A stretch of 64,000 nucleotides of DNA from Saccharopolyspora soli (GTDB lineage: Bacteria > Actinomycetota > Actinomycetes > Mycobacteriales > Pseudonocardiaceae), in assembly GCF_022678645.1 (NCBI RefSeq), contig NZ_JALBWV010000025.1, positions 52,412-116,411 on the forward strand, written 5' to 3'. Below are positions 24,946 through 32,655 of this stretch, one piece after another. Positions within the stretch are counted from its first letter, which is position 1. The number at the start of each line of letters is the position of its first letter. A program made the translations under genes and the position numbers. Below the pieces are notes generated by a model. The model had not been told where the DNA came from. It made no database searches and worked only from the letters and a program-made list of their open reading frames with translations.

Positions 24946-25718
24946 CCGGCCTCACCGTCCCCACCTGGACCGCCGTCGCCGCTTCGCTGCTACTGGTCGC
25001 GCTCACCGCAGCCCTCGCGCTGCGCCACCGCTTGCACCTGACCAAAGAACTGGTCGTGGCGTCCGTCCGCGCTGGCGTCCAACTCATCGCAGTGGGCGCG
25101 GTGCTGGTGGCCCTCTTCGAATACGCAGGGCTGCCCGGCGCTCTGGGCTGGATCGCGTTCATGGTCGCGCTCGGCGGTCAAGTAGCCGGATACCGAGGCC
25201 GCGGCCTGCCCTGGGCCCGAACCACAGCCACCGCAGGCGTCGCCACCGCGAGCACCATCACCCTGGGCTCGTTGGTCGCCCTAGGCGCGATCTCCCCTCA
25301 GCCTCGCATACTGGTTCCCATCGGGGGAATGATCGTCTCCGGCGCGATGCAAGCCACCGCCGTGGCACTGCGGCGAATTCGGGAACAAGCACAGTCCAGT
25401 CGTCCGGCCATCGAGGCCCGCCTGTCCTTGGGACTGTCCGCGCGCGAGGCGTTCCTGCCCTTCCAACGCTCGGCCCTGCGCACCGCGCTGCTGCCCGCCA
25501 TCGACTCCACCAAGGTCGTCGGGCTGATCAGCTTGCCCGGCGCCATGACCGGCCTGATCCTCGCCGGAGTCGACCCGCTGACCGCGATCCGCTACCAGAT
25601 CATCGTCATGTACATGCTGCTCGCCGCCACCACCATCGCTGCACTGACCGCAACCCGGCTAGCCGAACGAGCCCTGTTCGACAGCGCCCACCGACTCGCA
25701 CCGCTCACCACCGGATAG
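24942..25718 (+). CDS. FetB/YbbM-family membrane permease
   Basis: 258-residue membrane protein of the UPF0014 / FetB family with about six helices. Conserved segments include SVRAGVQLIAVGAVLVALFE, IGGMIVSGAMQATAVALRRI, the cytoplasmic LSLGLSAREAF and ALRTALLPAIDSTKVVGLIS followed by LPGAMTGLILAGVDP, the family signature. It overlaps the ATPase gene by four bases. FetAB exports iron in E. coli and protects against oxidative stress; a similar role is plausible beside a chromate resistance operon. Confidence 0.92.
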   Translation: MTGLTVPTWTAVAASLLLVALTAALALRHRLHLTKELVVASVRAGVQLIAVGAVLVALFEYAGLPGALGWIAFMVALGGQVAGYRGRGLPWARTTATAGVATASTITLGSLVALGAISPQPRILVPIGGMIVSGAMQATAVALRRIREQAQSSRPAIEARLSLGLSAREAFLPFQRSALRTALLPAIDSTKVVGLISLPGAMTGLILAGVDPLTAIRYQIIVMYMLLAATTIAALTATRLAERALFDSAHRLAPLTTG

Positions 25719-26500
25719 CACCGCATCGCACTCGGCTGCGATCGCCGAGGTCAGGTTCGGACCCTGTTACGAACGAGCAGGACGCGAAAGAGGACCTCGA
25801 CCCCGCAACGGCGGGTGCCAGCCGAGCTCCGGGCCGAGCGTCGTGGCGATGTCGATGAGGATCTGGACGTAGTCGGCTTGCTAGCAGGTGAACGGCAGGG
25901 CGAATGCGACCTCGGTGACTTCTCAGGTGGACCACAATCCACATCGGACACTTGAGCGCCGCTCAGCCTACCGCTCCCGGCGTCCAGCGGTAGATCGGAT
26001 CGGCACCGTTGATCGCCCAGTCGCCGACGCCGCGCGCCTTGTACAGCACCGCGCCGCCGAGCGGGGGCTCGATCGCGGACTGCAATCAAGCCGAAAGCCG
26101 TGTCACCAAAAGAAAGCCAATACCACACGTCGCAGATCGAGGTGCCGACGCATGAAGAGCTTCAGCCCTTCCACGCGGCCGACACTGCCAGCCGCAATCC
26201 GGCGCTGGCAATGCCACCGAACCAGCGACCACGTGGTGGGATGGCGCCGCGAATCGCCCGACACTCCCAGATCCTGGACAGGGCTGGCCCACCGGGCGGT
26301 CTCGGCACATACTCGCCGCCATGCCCCTCCTGGTCGCCCGCTGCCACGTCGCCGTCACGACCTGACCGGACAGCGGACTTCACCGTCCACATGGAACACC
26401 GCCAGCCACCAGCCGGGGAAGCCGTGCCGAATCACCAACGACAGCTGCACCTCGGCGATGACCCGTCCCCGCCACCGATCCACCCCTTCGCGGAGGAACG
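25719..26500. other. gene-poor stretch with decayed coding-like fragments
   Basis: No intact gene is recognisable in these ~780 bases. On the minus strand the segments VLYKARGVGDWAINGADPIY (about 26040-25980) and DYVQILIDIATTLGPELGWH (about 25880-25815) look protein-like, but they are separated by stops and frame changes and I cannot assign a family. A short ATCGCA/TGCGAT dyad follows the FetB stop near 25725-25742. The last bases hold the ribosome site of the next gene. Confidence 0.35.
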
Positions 26501-27667
26501 ATGAACGCCACTACCGGAACCGTGAACGCGGACGAGTTCGCCGAGGTCCTGGTCCGCATCGGCGAGCGGGCCGCCGAGCACGATCGCGACGGGTCTTTCC
26601 CGCATGAGGCGTTCACCGATCTGCACCGAATCGGCGTGCTGAGCCTGACCGTCCCCGCAGCGATGGGTGGTGGAGCGGCGGCCCTGAGCGAAGTCGTTGG
26701 CATCGTCCGGTCCGTCGGCGCCGCCGACCCCTCCGTGGCGCTGGTGCTGGCCATGCACCTGCTCGCACACGCCGAACTGGGATCCCCGGACAACCGGTGG
26801 CCAACCGAAGTGCGGCGCGAAGTCCAGTCCAGCTCGCTGACCGACGTGGCACTGATCAACGCGCTGCGCGTCGAGCCGGATCTGGGTTCGCCCGCTCGGG
26901 GCGGACGCCCGGCGACCGTCGCGCAGCACCGACCCGGCGGTTGGTCGCTGCGTGGCCACAAGATCTACTCGACCGGTATTCCGGGCCTGCGGTGGCTGCT
27001 CGTGTGGGCCCGCACCGACGATCCGGAGCCTTCGGTCGGGACGTTCCTGGTGCCCGCCGACAGCCCCGGCTACCGCGTCGAACGCACCTGGGATCACCTC
27101 GGCATGCGCGCGACTCGCAGCGACGACGTGATCTTCGAGGATGTCCGCATACCGGACCAGTACGCAGTAGCCGTGGAACCCGCCCACGCGAATCCGGGGC
27201 ACCACACAGGACTGCTCGCGGCCTGGAATCCGCTGGTGATCAGCGCGGTCTACGACGGGGTCGCCAGGTCCGCGCGCGACTGGCTGATCGGCTACCTCAA
27301 CGAGCGCACCCCGGCGAACCTCGGCAAACCACTGGCCAGCCTGCCCCGGTTCCAAAGCACCATCGGCCAGATCGAGGCGCTGCTGTTCACCAACAGATCA
27401 CTGCTGGACTCCGCAGCCCGCGACATCGACCACGGGCGCCGGCTCGACACCGAGGTCGGACTCGTCAAACATACGGTCACCAGCAACGCCATCCGCGCCG
27501 TCGAGCTCGGCGTCGCGCTCATCGGCAACCCCGGCCTGTCCCGCCACAACCCGATCGAACGCCACTACCGCGACGTCCTGTGCAGCCGCATCCACACCCC
27601 GCAGGACGACACGATCCTCACCACGACCGGATCCGCGGCCCTGGGCGCGGCGCGTCCTCATCCTTGA
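26501..27667 (+). CDS. acyl-CoA dehydrogenase-family flavoprotein
   Basis: 388 residues with the acyl-CoA dehydrogenase fold: N-terminal helical domain with GVLSLTVPAAMGGGAAAL, a middle beta-domain including GWSLRGHKIYSTGIPGLRWL and RTWDHLGMRATRSDDVIFED, and a C-terminal helical bundle ending ERHYRDVLCSRIHTPQDDTI. The last segment fits the acyl-CoA dehydrogenase/SfnB-like group, which includes sulfur-compound and flavin-dependent monooxygenases. ATG 26501 has an ideal GGAGGAAC site. It stands alone, ends convergently (10-bp overlap) with the next gene, and its substrate is unknown. Confidence 0.88.
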   Translation: MNATTGTVNADEFAEVLVRIGERAAEHDRDGSFPHEAFTDLHRIGVLSLTVPAAMGGGAAALSEVVGIVRSVGAADPSVALVLAMHLLAHAELGSPDNRWPTEVRREVQSSSLTDVALINALRVEPDLGSPARGGRPATVAQHRPGGWSLRGHKIYSTGIPGLRWLLVWARTDDPEPSVGTFLVPADSPGYRVERTWDHLGMRATRSDDVIFEDVRIPDQYAVAVEPAHANPGHHTGLLAAWNPLVISAVYDGVARSARDWLIGYLNERTPANLGKPLASLPRFQSTIGQIEALLFTNRSLLDSAARDIDHGRRLDTEVGLVKHTVTSNAIRAVELGVALIGNPGLSRHNPIERHYRDVLCSRIHTPQDDTILTTTGSAALGAARPHP

Positions 27668-28302
27668 GCGCCACCATCAAACCCCGGCGCACCAGACGAG
27701 CCGAGGTGATTGGGGTTGCCGACGCCGAGTTCGAGGTAGCGGGTGCGCCTGCTCCACGGCCCGACATCGGGAGTGTCCGTCAGGATGTCGTGCCACGGTT
27801 CGCGGTCCGGACGAGCCGCCTCGTCGGGCGGCGGCAGCGGATACGTGGGCTGGTCCGCCCACAATCGCACCCATGACTGCTTGTCCCCCGCGGGGTCCCG
27901 AACGACACGCCACGCGCTGGGGTTGAGCACGTCGAACAAGCTGACCACCGTGACCCAGCGGAAGATCGCGGCCTCCGGGTCTTCGCGGTCGGCTATGGAA
28001 GTGACGGCCGCCCACAGCATTTCCACGACGCCCAGCGCCGGTCGGAACGTGTACGCGAATCGTTGGACCCTGATGGAGGCGACACGCGGCAGTCGCGTCT
28101 CGCTGAGCGAATGAACCTTCCCAGGACTCTTGGCACACATCAGTGTCTGGCGCAGGCCACGGTAGTTGGGCTCGCTGTAGAGCGTGACGCCGAGGCGTTC
28201 CTCCCGGTGGAGCTGATAGCGCTGGTGGAGCCCCGCGCCTGCGATGGCGCCCCCGACGGAGGCGATGCCTGCCAGCACGATCCTGGTTCTGCGCTTCACC
28301 AC
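27658..28302 (-). CDS. hypothetical membrane-anchored protein
   Basis: I do not recognise the family of this 214-residue protein. An N-terminal hydrophobic helix (IVLAGIASVGGAIAGAGL, residues 8-25) behind basic residues suggests membrane anchoring or secretion. The outer part has a beta/gamma-crystallin-like start, VTLYSEPNYRGLRQTL, and several Trp-rich segments. Codon pattern supports a real gene. It converges with the acyl-CoA dehydrogenase gene (10-bp overlap of 3' ends) and is divergent from the Dabb gene. Confidence 0.6.
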   Translation of the reverse strand: MVKRRTRIVLAGIASVGGAIAGAGLHQRYQLHREERLGVTLYSEPNYRGLRQTLMCAKSPGKVHSLSETRLPRVASIRVQRFAYTFRPALGVVEMLWAAVTSIADREDPEAAIFRWVTVVSLFDVLNPSAWRVVRDPAGDKQSWVRLWADQPTYPLPPPDEAARPDREPWHDILTDTPDVGPWSRRTRYLELGVGNPNHLGSSGAPGFDGGAQG

Positions 28303-28478
28303 GGCACCTCACTTCGGGTACGACGGCCCCAATCATGCGCTGCGGCCAGTCCAGCGATCCACTGCGTACTGGCCGCTAATTGCCAACGGCGGCATCGCCT
28401 GCCGCTTGTCGATGCGCCCGCGAGAGCTTGTCACGTCCGTCACGTTCCAACCATAACTTACCATTTGGTTTTCTAGAC

Positions 28479-28494
28479 TGAACCATATAGTTCA
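28479..28494. promoter_or_regulatory. palindromic operator candidate upstream of Dabb gene
   Basis: TGAACCATATAGTTCA has perfect 5-bp arms (TGAAC/GTTCA) around an AT-rich centre and lies in an unusually AT-rich 60-bp patch, 27 bp before the Dabb start. It looks like the site of a dimeric repressor; no regulator gene is adjacent. Confidence 0.45.
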
Positions 28495-28521
28495 ATTCGA
28501 AAGCAGGCGGGAGATACTCCA

Positions 28522-28929
28522 GTGATCGTCAACATCCTGCGGTTCAGCTTCAAGGACGAGACGGCGGACGAGGTGAAGGCCGAGGTGTTGGCAGCGATGC
28601 GACGCACCGCGTCGGTCGAGTCGGTGTCCTTCTCCACCGTCGGACAGGACCTCGGCGACCCGACCGACGGCTACACCCACGCCTACCTCGCGGGAGTGGA
28701 GGACCTGGCAGCGCTGGAGCGGTACTTCTACGACCCGGTGCACCTCGACGGCGACTTCTTGATCCTGCCGCACCTCGCGCGGCTGTCGGCCGTGCGCCTG
28801 TCCGACGACCCGGACCCCGAACTCGGCGCGCAGATCTTCGCCATGTTCCAGCGGAAAGTCGCGACATATCCCGAGTGGGCACAACTGCTCGACGCGATCC
28901 CCGACGTGCGGGTCTCGGCCGACCGCTGA
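28522..28929 (+). CDS. Dabb (stress-responsive A/B barrel) domain protein
   Basis: 135-residue protein with a dimeric alpha/beta barrel (Dabb) domain in its first 95 residues: VNILRFSFKDETADEVKAEV, then a middle strand VEDLAALERYFYDPVHLDGD, the segment that contains the family's conserved H/Y positions. The C-terminal 40 residues extend beyond the usual domain. GTG 28522 has GGGAG upstream. A palindrome lies in the promoter, so it is probably regulated. Such proteins include cyclases and stress proteins; no catalytic role can be read here. Confidence 0.8.
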   Translation: MIVNILRFSFKDETADEVKAEVLAAMRRTASVESVSFSTVGQDLGDPTDGYTHAYLAGVEDLAALERYFYDPVHLDGDFLILPHLARLSAVRLSDDPDPELGAQIFAMFQRKVATYPEWAQLLDAIPDVRVSADR

Positions 28930-29065
28930 ATGCCCAAAGGCACGTGTCAGCACGGTGATTCTTCCACGACCACTGGGTGTTTTCGGCCATGCACCCGCGA
29001 GAACGCCGTCGCACGGCCATCGGTTGCCACACCGTCCTCGCGCAATGTTCGCCCCAGGGCGGGGT

Positions 29066-29970
29066 TCACAGCTCGAAGAGCAGGCCGCCGTAGTACCACC
29101 CGGTGCCGACCGCCGTTGACAGGACCAGATCGCCAGGCTGGAGATCGCCGGACCGGGTCAGCTCGGACAAGGTGCTCGGGACACAGGAGGCGTTGAAGTT
29201 GCCGCGCTGCGGATAGTTGGTGCGCAGTTTGCCCGAGTGCTCACCGAGACTGCTGCGGATGCCGTCGATGATCGCACCGTTGCCGGGGTGCGACACCAGC
29301 CAATCCACGTCCTCCAGGCTGACGCTGTTGCGCTTCAGCAGCATCTCGGTCGTTTCGTTGTTCGACTCGATGGCCGACTCGATGAGCTCGGGCCGCGGGC
29401 GGATCCAGCCCTCCGGGAAAGTCACGTCGACGAGCTCCGATCGTGCCGAGTCGCTGCTGAGCACCGAGTCGCGCAAGCCTCCCGCGGCCCCGGCATCCTT
29501 GCTCAGCACCGCCGCACCGGAACCGTCCGCGAAGACCAGTTGCCCCTTCGAGCCAGGACGGGCATGGCGCGATGCGTGGTCGGCCGCCACCACGACCGCG
29601 TGCGTCCAATCCGGACGCGACGCCAGCATCGCCGCGGCGATCTGGCTCGCGTGCACGAAGCCAGCGCACGCGGTGCACACGTCGAAGGCGAGCGCCTGCG
29701 GCGCGCCGATGGCCGCGCTGATCACCGGAGCCGTCTCGGGGATCCAGTTCCAATCCGTCCAGTTCGTCAGGATCAGCAGGTCCACCTCGCCTGGACCGAC
29801 TTCGGCCGCGGCCAGGGCATCCAGCGAAGACCGGGCCGCCATGTACGTGATGGTCTCGTCCTGCTCGGCCACGTGCAGGCTGCGAACGCCGAGCTAGCGT
29901 GTCGTACCCACCCGTTCGCACCTGGTCGGCTACGGCCCTGGCGCCGAGTACGATCAACCGCTCCTGCTTC
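29066..29970 (-). pseudogene. 3-oxoacyl-ACP synthase III-like protein, N-terminal frameshift
   Basis: The major frame (residues to 29066) is a KAS III/FabH-type thiolase-fold enzyme with all three catalytic residues: Cys in FDVCTACAGFVHA, His in WLVSHPGNGAI and Asn in RGNFNASCVPS. The N-terminal strand LIVLGARAVADQVRTGGYDT is in another frame. A single extra base near 29894 separates it from LGVRSLHVAEQDETITYMA. Removing one base restores a normal FabH N-terminus. As sequenced, the protein is broken. KAS III-like enzymes in biosynthetic clusters transfer acyl groups or start polyketides. Frameshift versus sequencing error cannot be decided here. Confidence 0.65.
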
Positions 29971-29989
29971 GTCGGCGGTCCCTGTGCGG

Positions 29990-30616
29990 CTCCTGGAACG
30001 GGCGCAGCGCGAACCGCATCGGGCCGGTGCTCCAGTTCGGCGCGACGACTGGCGCCGAGCCGCTTGAGGTAGCCGTCGTGGCTTGCGACGTCGACCACCC
30101 AGTCCTGGTGCCAGTCGCGGCCCCGCTCCGCGCCCCAACAACTGTCCACTATGTACTCGACGAACTCGTAATCGTCGAGGTAGTCGGTAATTCCCGCCAC
30201 GTCGGCGGTGCGCAGCGACTGCGGATGCGCGCCGAACGGCGCCTCGCACACGCCGAGCACGCGCTGCCCTGGGATCAGCACGTTCGGCCCGCCGCTCCAC
30301 CCCGACGAGGTGACGACCGGGGCGGGTTCGGCGGGCGTGGTGGCCCAGTACGCGCACGGGCCGATCTTCGAGAACTGCCCACGGGTGATCGGCCAGCGGT
30401 CCCGCTCCTGTTGGAACGCCTGGTGGTTGGCCATCGGATCCCGCTCCCAACCGGCGTCGCCGCAGCGGATCGCGTAGTAGGCCGAGACGGCTTGTTGGAG
30501 GCTCTGGCCGCCCGCCAATCCCCCGTCACCGGACCCCGAGTCCGCCCCGAGCCGTCGCAACAGCTCGTCCTCGGTAAGCGCTCCCGGCACTTTCGCGAGG
30601 TAGCCGAACGGCATCC
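29990..30616 (-). pseudogene. CoA-transferase-like C-terminal fragment, fused in frame to NRPS remnant
   Basis: Reading through from the NRPS remnant, the frame changes character after GDVR and continues with MPFGYLAKVPGALTEDELLR, then GGPNVLIPGQRVLGVCEAPF and GAHPQSL...YLDDYEFVEYI...YLKRLG. This resembles the C-terminal half of class I CoA-transferase alpha subunits (glutaconate CoA-transferase type); the match is by eye and tentative. The N-terminal half of such an enzyme is absent. It runs in frame into the first part of the KAS III sequence. Confidence 0.35.
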
Positions 30617-31876
30617 GGACGTCCCCGACGAAGACGGCACCGTCCGGGGTGAGCAGCCGCAAGCATCCGGCCAGCACGTCGCTCAGGTAGTCCGCGTCCG
30701 GGAAGTACTGCACGACGGAGTTGAGCACGACGACGTCGAAGCGCTCGGAGCCGAACTCCTCGAAGTTCACGGCATCCGCGCGGACCAAGCGCGTTCGCGC
30801 GGCGATCTCCGGCTCGTCGGCGAGGCGCTCGCGCAGCCCTTCGATCGCAGCCTCGGAAACGTCCGTACCGCAGTACATCTCGACCTGCGGCGCGATCTTC
30901 GCGAGCAGCAACCCGTTGCCGACCCCGATCTCCAGCACCAGCTTCGGGCGCAGGCCGAGGATCCGCGCGACGGTCGTCTCCTGCCACTCCCGCATGTCCC
31001 GTTCCGGAATCGGTTCGCCGTCGTAGCTGCTGTGCCAACCGGCGAAGTCCGCGCCGAACTGGCCACCGGGTTGCTGGTAGAGGCTGTCGTAGAAGCTCTG
31101 CCACGTGCCGACGACCTCATCAGCCGAACCGCTCGCGACCGCCGCGCTGCCGTTCTCCGGCACCACGTGCGCGACCAGGCGGCGGCGCGCTGCGTCCTCC
31201 CCGGCGACGGTCACGACCGCGAGCCGCACGTCCGGGTGGGCCGCGAGCGCGGCCTCCACCTCGCCCAGCTCGATCCGGTTGCCGTGCACCTTCACCTGCC
31301 GGTCGGCCCGGCCGACGAAGACCAGATCGCCGGATTCCGCCCGGCGCACCAGGTCCCCGGTCCGGTACAGGCGCTTGCCGGGAACGTGCGGATCGGCGAC
31401 GAACCGGTGCGCGGTGCGCACTGGTTCACCGAGGTATCCGCGGGCGAGTTGCACGCCGCCGATGTACAGCTCGCCGACCTTGCCGTCGGCGACGTGCCGC
31501 AGCGCATCGTCGAGCACGTGCAGGTCGGTGTTGTCGATCGGCTTGCCGATCGGTACTTCCCCGTTCGCCGGGGACCGGCACGACCAAGCGCTGACGTCGA
31601 CCGCTGCCTCGGTCGGGCCGTAAAGGTTGTGCAGCCCAGCGGTCAGCTTCCCGGTGAACTCATCGACGAGGTCGGACGTCAACTCCTCACCGCTGGCGAT
31701 GACGCAGCGAGCAGCGCATCCGCGACCGAGACCACCGGACAGCTCAGTGCGAGACCGGCTGGCGGCTCTCCCGAGGCGGTGACGACAGCAGCGGGCCTGG
31801 CCTGCGCGAGCACCCGGCTGATCCGCTGCGGCGGGTGGTCGGGATCGATCGGCACGTAGGCGGCACCGGCGTGCAC
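30617..31876 (-). pseudogene. remnant of NRPS adenylation domain with embedded methyltransferase
   Basis: The segment AGAAYVPIDPDHPPQRI (A2 core) is followed within 60 residues by a frame change near 31700 and then by RCVIASGEELT, NLYGPTEAAVDV (A5), LYRTGDLVRR (A7), and GRADRQVKVHGNRIELGEVE (A8). The A3/A4 ATP-binding core is deleted. An N-methyltransferase domain begins after A8 (WQSFYDSLYQQ ... VLEIGVGNGLLLAKI ... LNSVVQYFP) and is cut off after GDVR. The parent was therefore an interrupted adenylation domain of the A-MT type. Nothing here could be catalytically competent. Confidence 0.7.
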
Positions 31877-32086
31877 CAGCAGGTAACCGGTCATCACCCA
31901 TTGCAGAATGTTCAGGCTGGCATTGAAATCGCCGCCGATTGCGGGGTTGGCCACGACCACCGCGGTGCCGTCCAACTGCACCATCATGATGCCGATCCCA
32001 ACGGGGACCAGGCTCAACCACGGTCGTCTTGCCGCTTCCCCAGTGGTCGCCGACGGCGGGCTGCCGGACTCCGGCCCACGGTCCAC
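31877..32086 (-). pseudogene. N-terminal fragment of a DHA2-type MFS exporter
   Basis: About 70 residues: WLSLVPVGIGIMMVQLDGT and NPAIGGDFNASLNILQWVMT are helix 1, the conserved D and the helix 2 start of 14-TM drug exporters (DHA2 family). The frame passes from GYLL directly into an NRPS adenylation motif (HAGAAYVPID), so twelve helices are missing. A GTG at 32086 is a possible start. Such exporters commonly sit in peptide biosynthesis clusters. Confidence 0.6.
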
Positions 32087-32655
32087 ATCTTTGGTTGATC
32101 CGCTCGATTCATCCGTGCCGAATTCCCGTTGCGAGGAAACCACTTGGCTGCCCGGCGCCGTCCGCTCCGCTCGGCGATCGTCGGGACCGCCGAGTCGTCG
32201 GGGTCGCTCAAGCGCACCTCGACAAGGTATCGATGCGATCGCCCGAGCGTGGGCAGAAGTCCCCAACCGCCAAGGCGTTGTTCGTCGTGCCGACCGGCGA
32301 TGAGATTCGGCTACCCCAGTTTTCATCCCGGATGCGGCGATCGCCGCGGTCACGCGGGGCGGCCCAGCCCCCGAAGGTCTTCAGCCAGTACTGGGCATAC
32401 CCGCTGATCCTCGACGATTACCTGCTCTGGCGGCGCTATTTCGTCGACTTCGTGCTGAAGCTCGCCGAACCGGAGCCGTCGTCAGCGCACCGCAGCGTTT
32501 TGGCCCACGCACAACCAACACAGCGTCAGCAACATCGGGGAATGTCCGCGCTGTGTCGTTGTTCGGGCATCGCAGGATCGGAAATCAGGTGGGCGGCGGG
32601 CGATGGCAAACCGTTCGTTGGCTCGGCTGGCGGTGGCTGGCTTTACCATTGGTGC
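32087..32655. other. intergenic region upstream of kinase gene
   Basis: No gene is recognisable. A plus-strand patch at about 32370-32480 reads YWAYPLILDDYLLWRRYFVD, which looks like a true helical protein segment, but it is isolated and unassigned. The frame is open from there into the kinase; the kinase domain itself starts only at 32656. Confidence 0.35.

Noticed and set aside
26308..26364. Possible fourth leader peptide (short frame ending ARCHVAVTT) upstream of the acyl-CoA dehydrogenase
   Set aside because: It lacks the conserved R-x-H-x-D-L and terminal S-A-x-C pattern and the promoter spacing seen for the other three.
32029..32655. N-terminal extension of the kinase frame by 209 codons
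   Set aside because: Arg/Pro/Ser-rich composition without family match; the kinase domain starts right after GTG 32656.
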